34,947 nt of DNA from Verrucomicrobiales bacterium (GTDB taxonomy: Bacteria; Verrucomicrobiota; Verrucomicrobiia; Limisphaerales; UBA9464), in assembly GCA_016793645.1 (NCBI GenBank), contig JAEUHD010000063.1, positions 1-34,947 of the forward strand, in the 5' to 3' direction. The position numbers and the translations under genes were made by a program. Shown one piece after another: positions 17,790 through 25,484 of the stretch. How positions within the stretch are numbered: position 1 is the stretch's first letter; each line of letters begins with the position of its first letter. The notes under the pieces are model-generated. The model was not told the DNA's origin. It saw only the letters and a list, made by a program, of their open reading frames with translations, and did not search any database.

Positions 17790-20204
17790 TTACTCGGTGA
17801 TCGAGACGCGATAAAACTTCACCGACCCAGACGGGTTCGGGACGGTGGCCCGGACGCCCTGTCCCCCGGTGGACGCGAAGGTCGCTCCGACGGCCGGCGC
17901 CCAGGACGTCAGGCCCGTGCTTTCCAGCAACACGTGGGAACCTCCGGGCCGCGGCGACTCAAAGTCGATGAGGACGTTTTCGCCCACGTACTGGATGGCC
18001 CCGAGTGAAAACGGCCCGATGGGAACCGCGTCCGCCACCAACTGCAGTCCATCGGGCGCGCCAATCAACGCCCAACCGCCGGTGTCGCCATCCTCGGCAA
18101 ATTCGCCTTCGGCGGCATAAATCTCCGCGGCGGCACCGCCGACCCGCTGGAAGTGGACGAACTCGACGACGTAATCCCCTGCGCGCACGCCCTTCAGCAC
18201 GCCACGGGTATTGCTGTCCCCCGTGCCCACGGCGTAGAGGATGTATTCCGGGAAGTCCTCATCGATGCCGCCTCCTCCGGAGACGCTGGCGAAGGGATGG
18301 CCGATGAAGCGCAACGCGAATCCGTCATCCGAATGCACGCCAATCGTCCAGTCCCCGTCGCGGGGGATCCGGACCTTCGCCCGCCCGACGGTCACCCAGT
18401 CGGACGCGGGCAATTCCTGGGTCTCCCCGGGGAAGGGAGCCTCGTCCGCAAACAATCCCCCGTTGCCCGGGGCGAGGGTGAAGGAGTAGTTGATCACCGG
18501 TGCCGGGACGTCCAGCAGCTTCCCGGTGAACCCCGGCTTTGCGGCGGCCAGGGCGATCTCGGAGGCCGTCGCGACGGCGTCCGCCCGACCGGCGCTCCAG
18601 ATCTGGCGCACACTCCAAAAGCCTTCGGAACCCGCGGGCTCACCGAGTCCGGTCAACGGGAAGGGCGGTGCCGGCACCGAGAAGGAGGCCTCCGTTCCAA
18701 TCGCATTCTTGTTCTGATCGGTGCCCGCGATCTTGAAGGGATGCTGGGAGCCGGGCACAAACGGCACCGGAGCCTCATGCGTCACCGTCGTGACGATTCC
18801 CGCACGAGTCACCTGGATGGGGACCGGCTTGCCGTCGATCAGCAATGTCAGGGAATCCTTGTCCACCACGCTCTGTCCAAAATCCTCGAGGTCCAGGGTG
18901 AACCGGTTCAGGGAGGCGTCCCAGCGCTTCACGACCGCGCGGTCATCCGAGGGCGTGTCGGATTGGGTGACGTCAAACCGATCGGCGGTGACGACACCGG
19001 TGCCGAGGACCGAGACCTTGAGGGTGTGCAGGCGGTTCGGGAGGAGCGGACTGCTCCAGATGAGCTTCTGTTCCCCACGTTGGGCCGCCTTGTACGTCAC
19101 CACGGTCCGCGTGCCGCCGTCGATGACCACCGCGGCGGTTCCGTGGTGGCTGGCCACCGTGCCGTACACATCGATCTTCACCCCGAAGAATTTCACCTCG
19201 AAGAACGCGCCGCTCTGGTCGGAGTAGTGGTCGTTGTGAAGAAAGCGCGGATCATTGTCGTTGCCCGGGGCGAGGTTCCAGTTCCCCGAGTACCGGATCT
19301 GGTTGGTTCCGGTGCCGATGTCCCGCTGGTCATCAATCTGGATCACGGTCCCCGGAACGACCTCCTTCACGATGACGCCCACCTTCGCGAAGCCGGAGAG
19401 TCCGGTGACATCCGTGGCCACCACCCGGAGCGCATGCTCCCCCTTCGTCAACCCCTTCAACGACGCCGCATAGGGGGCCCTGTTGGTCTCACCGATCTTG
19501 GTGACACCATCGAAAAACTCCACCTTCGACAGGTTGGCGTCTTTGTCGGTGACCGTGGCCAGCAGGGAGATCTCGCTGCCGAACGGAACGGTGTCGCCCT
19601 CCTTGAGGTTGCTGATGGCCACGGCCGGGACGTAGCCCTCGATATCCCCCACCTCAAACCGCACCTCCGCCAATCCGATGGAGTATCCGTTGCCCCAGTT
19701 GCTGGTATTGCGGAGCTTCACCAGGCGCACGTCGGTGCCCACCACGTTGAAGACCTGCGCATTCTCGCCTCCCTCGGTCAGCGTGAAGGTCGCGATCCCG
19801 GTGAACCGGGCGGTGGCGGGATCGGCATCCGGGGACACATAAACCTCCACATCCTTCATGCCGCGGTCGGTGTCCACACCCGCGTTGTAGTTCCAGATAT
19901 AGACCTTCGTCAGGTCGGTCACCTTGCCGAGGTCAAAGACCACGTCGGCCCGGATGGACCCGATGGAACTCCACATCTCGGAGCCGGAAGTGGTGTGGAT
20001 GGAATCCGGCGTGCCCACGCCCGCGTCATCGAATCCCGAGCCATCGATCAGCGCGTCCTTGACGTCCTCCCCGTTGGACACCGTGACGGCGACGGGTTGA
20101 AGGAACTCAGCGCGTACGGCAACCGCCGCGATCAGGCCGAGAAACGCGCCCATCCAGCGGCGCCACGGATGGGAAACGGAAACCATGGGGAATCGGGTCT
20201 TCAT
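17790..20204 (-). CDS. Large secreted multidomain protein (F5/8-like, Ig-like, PA14-like)
   Basis: The 804-residue protein starts with a signal peptide, GAFLGLIAAVAVRA (about 19-32). Next comes a discoidin/F5-8-type-C-like beta domain (about 35-185: ALIDGSGFDDAG, DVEVYVSPDADPA, GLAEVRFEVGD). An Ig-like domain follows (about 192-282: AVAISNLKEGDTVPFGSE, SKVEFFDGVTKIGE), then a carbohydrate-binding-like beta domain (about 285-410), a further beta domain, and a PA14-like domain (about 595-730: PRDGDWTIGVHSDDGFALRF). The C-terminus ends in a VLLESTGLTSW...KFYRVSITE segment that I recall as frequent at the ends of Verrucomicrobiota surface proteins. No catalytic motif is visible, so glycan binding or cell-surface attachment is the best guess. 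The Met at 20204 was chosen for the signal peptide; an upstream in-frame start at 20282 would place 26 polar residues before it. Confidence 0.8.
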   Translation of the reverse strand: MKTRFPMVSVSHPWRRWMGAFLGLIAAVAVRAEFLQPVAVTVSNGEDVKDALIDGSGFDDAGVGTPDSIHTTSGSEMWSSIGSIRADVVFDLGKVTDLTKVYIWNYNAGVDTDRGMKDVEVYVSPDADPATARFTGIATFTLTEGGENAQVFNVVGTDVRLVKLRNTSNWGNGYSIGLAEVRFEVGDIEGYVPAVAISNLKEGDTVPFGSEISLLATVTDKDANLSKVEFFDGVTKIGETNRAPYAASLKGLTKGEHALRVVATDVTGLSGFAKVGVIVKEVVPGTVIQIDDQRDIGTGTNQIRYSGNWNLAPGNDNDPRFLHNDHYSDQSGAFFEVKFFGVKIDVYGTVASHHGTAAVVIDGGTRTVVTYKAAQRGEQKLIWSSPLLPNRLHTLKVSVLGTGVVTADRFDVTQSDTPSDDRAVVKRWDASLNRFTLDLEDFGQSVVDKDSLTLLIDGKPVPIQVTRAGIVTTVTHEAPVPFVPGSQHPFKIAGTDQNKNAIGTEASFSVPAPPFPLTGLGEPAGSEGFWSVRQIWSAGRADAVATASEIALAAAKPGFTGKLLDVPAPVINYSFTLAPGNGGLFADEAPFPGETQELPASDWVTVGRAKVRIPRDGDWTIGVHSDDGFALRFIGHPFASVSGGGGIDEDFPEYILYAVGTGDSNTRGVLKGVRAGDYVVEFVHFQRVGGAAAEIYAAEGEFAEDGDTGGWALIGAPDGLQLVADAVPIGPFSLGAIQYVGENVLIDFESPRPGGSHVLLESTGLTSWAPAVGATFASTGGQGVRATVPNPSGSVKFYRVSITE

Positions 20205-20625
20205 GGGATTCAGGATCCGCCCGTCCCCGGGGACACTGGGACACAGGAGGTCGCGGAGGAACTCCTGTGAATCCGGAAACAAGGCGGTCGCCGTTTCTCC
20301 CCGAAACCGGGGACCAATGCATCAAAAAAAGGTCATCAACGGGCGCGCACCGGAACCCGGTGACCCAGAGCGTTCGTAGTGCACGCTTCAGCCTGTGGGT
20401 TTGTAGTGCAGGCTTTAGCCTGTCCTTCGGGCGCGGAGCAGCCTGAAGGCCGGACTACAAGCAGGGCAGTGTCCCGATGCGCCCGCGCACCCGACTGGGG
20501 ACAGCCCTTTCCTTGCGCCCCACGAAACACCGTCGTCGATGTCGACCGCGCGTTCCGGGACTGCGGTGCCTTCCGAACGAGGAAGCGCGGTGGACGCGCT
20601 GAACCGAAGTGGGCAGGGTCGCCTC
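20205..20625. other. Repeat-rich gap upstream of two divergent genes
   Basis: Between the secreted multidomain protein (minus) and the second serine hydrolase (plus). It holds a perfect six-base-pair stem (20298-20313) and the palindromic repeat cluster at 20371-20493. No gene is supported. Both promoters must lie here, but I see no convincing -35/-10 pair. Confidence 0.6.
20371..20493. repeat. Cluster of three palindromic repeat units
   Basis: Unit 1 is 20371-20395 (CGTTCGTAGTGCACGCTTCA, then GCCTG). Unit 2 is 20400-20422, with a perfect CAGGCT-TT-AGCCTG hairpin at 20409-20422. Unit 3 is inverted at 20441-20460 (GCCTGAAGGCCGGACTACAA) and is followed by a tail ending GTCCCGATGCGCC at 20481-20493. 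Units 2 and 3 can pair with each other, through TTGTAGT and ACTACAA, to make a longer imperfect hairpin. Confidence 0.75.
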
Positions 20626-21759
20626 ATGGGCACGATCTCCCGGACTCGATTCAGGCGTTGGCGCACCGAGATCTCGCGGGTCCGTCGGGTGTGGGCGTGG
20701 ATCTTCCTGGTCGTCGTCGCGCCCGTCCACGGAGCGGACCGCGAACTGTCCTTCCCCGGAGGCAATTGGGAAACGGTAACACCGGAAAGCCGGGGCTTCT
20801 CCTCCCCGAAACTCGAGGTGCTCCGCCGCTGGCTTCAAACCCAGCAAACCACGGCGATCCATGTGTCCGTCCAGGGACGGGTCGTCTTTGAGTACGGGGA
20901 CGTAAAGCGGGTGAGCAAGGTGGCTTCCGTACGGAAAAGCATCCTGGCGATGTTGTACGGAAACTACATTCGCACCAATCCCGCCGCGCTGGACCGGACG
21001 GTGGTCGATCTGGGACTCGAAGAGGACACCCCATTTCTCCCCATCGAAACCTCGGCCACCCTGTATCATCTGCTGACGGCGCGTTCCGGCGTTTACCTTC
21101 CCACGGCAAACCGGGAATTGACGGAACTCATGCCCCGCAGGGGATCCCAGGCTCCGGGGACGTATTTCCAGTATCAGAACTGGGACTTCAACGCGGCAGG
21201 CACGGCGTTTGAGAAAATCAGCCGGAAGGAAATCTTTCAGGCGCTGGAGGACGACCTCGCGAAGCCGCTGGGAATGCAGGATTTCGACCGGGCACTCCAG
21301 CGGAAGAACGACGAACGGCCCATCACGCGTCACCCGGAATACGCCATGTACCTCTCGACCCGGGACATGGCGCGAATCGGGCTCCTGATGCTGGCGGGCG
21401 GCCGCTGGAACGGCACCGCCCTGATGCCGGACGGATGGAGCTACCGAATCACCCGGCTCGTCACCCCGCAAAACGAACTGCATCCGCTCGGAGTCGGCGC
21501 CCACGCGACGCAGGTGGGGCGTTGGGGCTATGGAATGCTTTGGTGGGTCTGGGACGCGCCGAATGTCCCCGGAACCCAGACCGGTCCCTATCAGGGCGCC
21601 TACTCGGCCATGGGGGCCAACGGCCAATTCATTACCGTGATTCCCTCCATGAATCTGGTAGTGGCCCACAAGGTGGATTTCGACACGGATGGAAACCGGC
21701 GGGTCTCCTCCGACGAATACCAGACCCTCCTGCAACTCCTGATCAATTCCTCCCTGTAG
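20626..21759 (+). CDS. Secreted serine hydrolase, beta-lactamase fold, unusual third motif
   Basis: This 377-residue protein belongs to the serine beta-lactamase/6-aminohexanoate hydrolase-like group. The N-terminus is basic and then hydrophobic (VWAWIFLVVVAPVHGA), so it is exported. The SxxK motif is Ser101-Val-Arg-Lys104 and the YxN motif is Tyr183-Gln-Asn185 in FQYQNWDFNAAG. At the third motif there is no KTG or HxG; SAMGANGQFITV is found at the expected place, a variant known in other members of this group. Regions such as RDMARIGLLMLAGGRWNG and WGYGMLWWVWD are typical of 6-aminohexanoate-dimer hydrolase-like proteins. The Met at 20626 was chosen for the signal peptide; 20539 is also in frame. 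Its substrate is unknown; it is only distantly like the first hydrolase at 1416. Confidence 0.87.
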   Translation: MGTISRTRFRRWRTEISRVRRVWAWIFLVVVAPVHGADRELSFPGGNWETVTPESRGFSSPKLEVLRRWLQTQQTTAIHVSVQGRVVFEYGDVKRVSKVASVRKSILAMLYGNYIRTNPAALDRTVVDLGLEEDTPFLPIETSATLYHLLTARSGVYLPTANRELTELMPRRGSQAPGTYFQYQNWDFNAAGTAFEKISRKEIFQALEDDLAKPLGMQDFDRALQRKNDERPITRHPEYAMYLSTRDMARIGLLMLAGGRWNGTALMPDGWSYRITRLVTPQNELHPLGVGAHATQVGRWGYGMLWWVWDAPNVPGTQTGPYQGAYSAMGANGQFITVIPSMNLVVAHKVDFDTDGNRRVSSDEYQTLLQLLINSSL

Positions 21760-21880
21760 GATGGCCCTCGGCGGGCCCTGAAGCTCCATTCCGGCGCATC
21801 TCGACATGGTCCCGGGTCACCCGGAGTCGGTGGCCCGGAGTTGGGGCAATCCTAAGCCGGCCTGCGTTCACGCCCGTACC

Positions 21881-21923
21881 GCCTGAAGGCGGGACTACAA
21901 GCCGGGCCGCGTCCCGATGCGCC
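21881..21923 (-). repeat. Palindromic repeat unit upstream of dnaX
   Basis: GCCTGAAGGCGGGACTACAA (21881-21900) differs by one base from unit 3 of the cluster at 20441. The 23-base tail after it ends in the same GTCCCGATGCGCC. It lies about 75 bases before the dnaX start. Confidence 0.8.
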
Positions 21924-21999
21924 GAGGTCGTTCGCCCGCCAAAGAAGTTGCTCGCCTCGCCCGTGAACCCTTCCATGCTCTGCGCAGCAACTCCGCGGA

Positions 22000-23862
22000 A
22001 TGAGCTACCTGGTCATCGCCCGAAAATACCGCCCGCAGCGGTTCGCCGACGTGGTCGGACAGGAACACGTGACCACCACGCTCACCAACGCGATCAAGTC
22101 GGGCCGCATCGCGCACGCCTACCTGCTCTGCGGACCCCGCGGCACCGGCAAAACAACGCTCGCCCGCATCTTCGCCAAGGCGCTCAACGCCACCGGCGGT
22201 CCCAAGGCGGAGTGGGATGAGAACGACCCGCGGGTCCAGGAGATCACCCAGGGCCGGTCCCTCGACGTCCTGGAAATCGACGGCGCGTCCAACAATGGCG
22301 TGGATGCCGTCCGGGAATTGCGCGACACCGCCCGGTTCGCTCCCGCCGCCGCGCGCTTCAAGATCTACATCATCGACGAGGTCCACATGCTCACGGCGGG
22401 CGCGTTCAACGCCCTGCTGAAGATCCTCGAGGAGCCTCCGGCGCACGTGAAGTTCATCTTCGCGACCACGGATCCGGAAAAGGTGCTCCCCACCATCCTG
22501 AGCCGCTGCCAGCGCTTCGACCTGCGGCGCATTCCCTCGCCCCTGATCGTCGCCCACCTCGGGCAGATCGCCCGCCAGGAAGGAGTGTCCGTGGACGACG
22601 CGGCGCTGCACGCCATCGCCCGCGGCGCCGAAGGCGGCATGCGGGACGCGCAATCGACCCTGGACCAGCTGATCAGCTTCTGCGGCACCCAGATCGTCGA
22701 GTCCGACGTGCTCTCGATGTTCGGACTGGCCTCCCGGGGACAGCTCCTCGCCCTCGCTTCGGCGGTGCTCGGGGGCCAGGCGCCGGAAGCCATTCGCACG
22801 CTCGATGAACTGGCCCGCGGCGGAAAGGATCTCGGGCGGCTGCTGGGCGACCTGCTCAACCACTTCCGCAACCTGCTGCTCTACCATCTCGGAGGAAAGG
22901 ACCGCGGGTTGCTGGAGGTCAGCGACGCGGAATGGGACGCGATCCAGGCGCAGGCCGCCCAGGTCGATGCGGATGCCGTGACCCGGATCCTGGAGGTGTT
23001 GACCACCGCCGAGGGCCGGCTGCGGGAGGCACCGTCGAAACGCATTTTCCTCGAGGTCACCCTGATCAAGGCCCTGCAGGCCCGGGACGCCACCAGCCTC
23101 GACGCCGTGCTGCGCCAGTTGCGCAAGATGCGCGACGGTGCCCCCGCGGCGACGCCTTCGGGAGGCCCGTCCGCGTCGGTGCCCGGAGCCCAGGCGGAGC
23201 GCCCCTCCGCTCCCGCACCGCAACCCCCTTCGGCCCCCGCCACCGTTTCCGTCCCCACTCCGGCTCCCGCACCGTCCGCAGCCTCACCGTCCGCAGCCGC
23301 GCCGTCTCCGGCACCCGCGTCCCGAAAGGAGACCGCTCCGGCTCCGTCACCGGCGCCGGCCGCTCCCGTCACCGAAGCCGCAACGCCTCCCGTTTCGACG
23401 CCGGCGACCGCGTTCACCGCGGAGTCCCTCTGGTCCGCCCTGTACGCCTCGCTGGAAAAATCGGAGCGAATGCTTTGGACGCTGCTGGCCGATGCTCGGG
23501 CACTGTCCCTCGATCGCGACCTGTTGACCGTGGAGTGTTCCTCCGACGCCGGGGAACTCATCAACAACCCCAAGACGGTCGCCAGTCTGCGGCAGCGAGC
23601 CAAAGAGCTGGGCGCGGGCGATCTCACCGTGAAGTTCTCCCCGGCCGCCCCCGTGGCGACTCCGGCAGCCGCGCCCCCCACTCCGACCCCGCGTCCGCGT
23701 CCGGAACCCAAACCCAAGGAATCCGCCGTGAAGCCGGCCAAGGTCCAGCCGGTGATCCTCAACAAGGACGAGTTCCTCGGCGATCCCCTGATCAAGGAGG
23801 CGCTCGACGTCTTCCGGGCCCAGCTCATCGAGGTCCGCGCGCCGTCGGACGGCACGGCTTGA
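22000..23862 (+). CDS. dnaX: DNA polymerase III gamma/tau subunit, zinc-free variant
   Basis: The 620-residue clamp-loader ATPase opens in classic DnaX style (MSYLVIARKYRPQRFADVVG). It has Walker A GPRGTGKT (45-52), Walker B IIDEVHML (124-131), the LLKILEEPP segment and the SRCQRFD arginine-finger motif. Domains I-III end near 370. A Pro/Ala linker runs from about 378 to 470 and a C-terminal tau-like region from 470 to 620, including ESLWSALYASLEKSERMLW. The usual four-Cys zinc module between Walker A and the LDVLEIDGASNNGVD motif is absent. In its place is ALNATGGPKAEWDENDPRVQ, with no Cys. I recall related sequences in other Verrucomicrobiota, so this is probably a lineage trait and not damage. 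The ATG at 22000 has only a weak ribosome binding site. Confidence 0.96.
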   Translation: MSYLVIARKYRPQRFADVVGQEHVTTTLTNAIKSGRIAHAYLLCGPRGTGKTTLARIFAKALNATGGPKAEWDENDPRVQEITQGRSLDVLEIDGASNNGVDAVRELRDTARFAPAAARFKIYIIDEVHMLTAGAFNALLKILEEPPAHVKFIFATTDPEKVLPTILSRCQRFDLRRIPSPLIVAHLGQIARQEGVSVDDAALHAIARGAEGGMRDAQSTLDQLISFCGTQIVESDVLSMFGLASRGQLLALASAVLGGQAPEAIRTLDELARGGKDLGRLLGDLLNHFRNLLLYHLGGKDRGLLEVSDAEWDAIQAQAAQVDADAVTRILEVLTTAEGRLREAPSKRIFLEVTLIKALQARDATSLDAVLRQLRKMRDGAPAATPSGGPSASVPGAQAERPSAPAPQPPSAPATVSVPTPAPAPSAASPSAAAPSPAPASRKETAPAPSPAPAAPVTEAATPPVSTPATAFTAESLWSALYASLEKSERMLWTLLADARALSLDRDLLTVECSSDAGELINNPKTVASLRQRAKELGAGDLTVKFSPAAPVATPAAAPPTPTPRPRPEPKPKESAVKPAKVQPVILNKDEFLGDPLIKEALDVFRAQLIEVRAPSDGTA

Positions 23863-23911
23863 CGGCCCCGCCCGCCCCCGCTTTTTTCAACGCACTTCAT
23901 TCGATACCCCC

Positions 23912-24223
23912 ATGTCCAGCATCGGAAAACTCATGCGCCAGGCCACGCGGATCCAGCAGCAGATGGAACGCGTGCAGCAGGAACTCGCCGCCAAGACCGT
24001 CGAAGGCACCGCCGGCGGCGGAACCGTCCGCGTCACCGCCCGGTGCGACCAGAGCATCGCCTCCATCAAGATTTCGCCCGAGGCGCTCAACCCTTCGGAT
24101 GTCGGATTCCTGGAGGAACTGATCGTGACCGCCGCGAATCAGGCGCTCGCCTCCGCCAAGGAGATCTCAACGAAGGAGATGAACTCGGTCACCCAGGGCA
24201 TCGCCATTCCCGGATTGATGTGA
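23912..24223 (+). CDS. ybaB: YbaB/EbfC-family nucleoid-associated protein
   Basis: The 103-residue protein is YbaB/EbfC, a small DNA-binding dimer that coats the nucleoid. It has an N-terminal coiled segment (LMRQATRIQQQMERVQQEL), a central beta sheet (GGGTVRVTARCDQSIASIKI) and a C-terminal helix (LIVTAANQALASAKEIS). The gene sits 49 bases after dnaX and its stop overlaps recR by four bases, the conserved dnaX-ybaB-recR order seen in many bacteria. Confidence 0.93.
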   Translation: MSSIGKLMRQATRIQQQMERVQQELAAKTVEGTAGGGTVRVTARCDQSIASIKISPEALNPSDVGFLEELIVTAANQALASAKEISTKEMNSVTQGIAIPGLM

Positions 24224-24825
24224 CGCGCCTGCCCGAACCGGTGACGGCCCTCGCTGCCGCTCTCGGGCGGCTGCCGGGAATCGGTCCGCGTTCCGCGGAG
24301 CGGATCGCGCTCCACGTGGTGCAGAGCGATCCCACGGCAGTGCGGGATCTCGCCGCGGCGCTCACCCTCGCCCGGGAACGGGTCGCGTCCTGCTCCATTT
24401 GCGGCGCCCTCACCGAATCGCAGCCCTGCCCCGTCTGTACCGATCCGCGGCGCGATGCCACCACGGTGTGCATCGTCGAACGCGCCCTCGACGTCCTCAG
24501 CCTGGAAAAGTCCGGCACCTATCGCGGACACTACCACGTGCTGGGTGGGAAACTGAGTCCGTTGAACGGCGTGGGTCCGGAGGACCTGCGGATCGCCCCC
24601 TTGGAACAACGCCTCGACCGCGCCCCCGCCCGGGAAATCATCCTCGCCCTCGGGGGGGATGTTGAGGGGGATGCCACCGCCCATTACCTGGCCCGGCGAC
24701 TGGCCGGACGCGGCGCCCGGATCAGCCGCCTCGCCCAGGGGCTCCCGGCCGGCGGCGGACTCGAATTCGCCGACGAACTGACCCTGAGCCGCGCCCTCGA
24801 GGGCCGGCGCGACATGGCCCCGTGA
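24220..24825 (+). CDS. recR: Recombination mediator RecR
   Basis: A 201-residue RecR, which with RecF and RecO loads RecA on gapped DNA. The helix-hairpin-helix LPGIGPRSAERIALH is at 18-32. The C4 zinc finger has Cys58, 61, 70 and 73 (CSIC...CPVC). The Toprim domain follows, starting TTVCIVERALDVLSLEKSG, with Glu87 at the conserved acidic position. The C-terminal Walker B-like segment lies near RISRLAQGLPAGGGLEFAD. The start is GTG at 24220, overlapping the ybaB stop as GTGA; this gives the standard length. Confidence 0.95.
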   Translation: MTRLPEPVTALAAALGRLPGIGPRSAERIALHVVQSDPTAVRDLAAALTLARERVASCSICGALTESQPCPVCTDPRRDATTVCIVERALDVLSLEKSGTYRGHYHVLGGKLSPLNGVGPEDLRIAPLEQRLDRAPAREIILALGGDVEGDATAHYLARRLAGRGARISRLAQGLPAGGGLEFADELTLSRALEGRRDMAP

Positions 24826-25484
24826 CGTCCGTATCCATGCCTTCCGTTTCCTCCAACTCCGCGCCCCGCCCGCCCCGTGCGGTGGTGTTCGACCTGGGAA
24901 AGGTGCTGCTCGACTTCGACTACCACATCGCCGCGCGCACCCTGAGCCCGCACAGCCGCCTGCCCGCCGTGGAATTCAAGCAGGTGATCGACCAGTCGCC
25001 GCTCCTGCATCGCTATGAATCGGGTGGCATCTCCACCGCGGAGTTCGAGGCCGAGGTCCGGCAGCTCACAGGGTATTCCGGTCCGGCCACCCACTTCCGG
25101 GACGCCTTTGCCGACATCTTCGCGGAGATTCCGGACATGATCGCCCTGCATCGAACCCTGCGGGACCGCGGCATTCCCACCTACATTTTCTCCAACACCA
25201 ACGAGATTGCGGTCGGACACATCCGGGATCGGTTCCCCTTTTTCCGCAATTTCGACGGGTTCGTTCTGAGCTACCAGATCGGGGTGATGAAGCCCGCGCC
25301 GGACGCCTACGCCGCGGTCGAGCGCCTCACCGGGGCGACGGGACCTGACCTGCTCTATCTGGACGACCGCGCCGAAAACGTCGAGGCCGGCGCCCGCCGG
25401 GGATGGCGAACCATTCTCCACGCCGACCCGGGCGCTACGCGCGCCGAAGTCTCCCGTCACCTTCCCCACCTGCCGCTCCCATGA
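24822..25484 (+). CDS. HAD-superfamily phosphatase, YihX-like
   Basis: The 220-residue protein is a haloacid dehalogenase-type hydrolase resembling E. coli YihX (alpha-D-glucose-1-phosphate phosphatase). Motif I is VFDLGKVLLDFD (Asp24), motif II FSNTN, motif III the Lys in GVMKPAPDAY, and motif IV YLDDRAENVEAG. The second acidic residue of motif I is replaced by Gly, as in this subfamily. The four-helix cap lies between motifs I and II. GTG at 24822 overlaps the recR stop; an ATG at 24837 would also serve. The stop overlaps the next gene's start (ATGA). A sugar-phosphate substrate is plausible but unproven. Confidence 0.88.
   Translation: MTSVSMPSVSSNSAPRPPRAVVFDLGKVLLDFDYHIAARTLSPHSRLPAVEFKQVIDQSPLLHRYESGGISTAEFEAEVRQLTGYSGPATHFRDAFADIFAEIPDMIALHRTLRDRGIPTYIFSNTNEIAVGHIRDRFPFFRNFDGFVLSYQIGVMKPAPDAYAAVERLTGATGPDLLYLDDRAENVEAGARRGWRTILHADPGATRAEVSRHLPHLPLP

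Noticed and set aside
18153..20270. 705-codon open frame antisense to the secreted multidomain gene
   Set aside because: The translation is His/Arg/Gly-rich without domains; the minus frame has a signal peptide and recognisable beta domains.
20298..20313. Six-base-pair stem TCCCCG-AAAC-CGGGGA as a terminator
   Set aside because: No T run follows it in either direction; the A/T tract at 20324-20330 is on the wrong side for the minus strand and is A on the plus strand.
20371..20493. CRISPR array
   Set aside because: Repeats are palindromic, inverted relative to each other and unequally spaced, without unique spacers of constant length or cas genes.
21760..21999. Signal recognition particle RNA upstream of dnaX
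   Set aside because: This RNA is often encoded next to dnaX, so I looked for the conserved GGAAGG/AGCAG core; it is not there. The gap holds only the palindromic repeat.
23863..23911. T run at 23881-23887 as a dnaX terminator
   Set aside because: There is no GC-rich hairpin directly before it outside the coding region, and ybaB follows closely, as expected for co-transcription.
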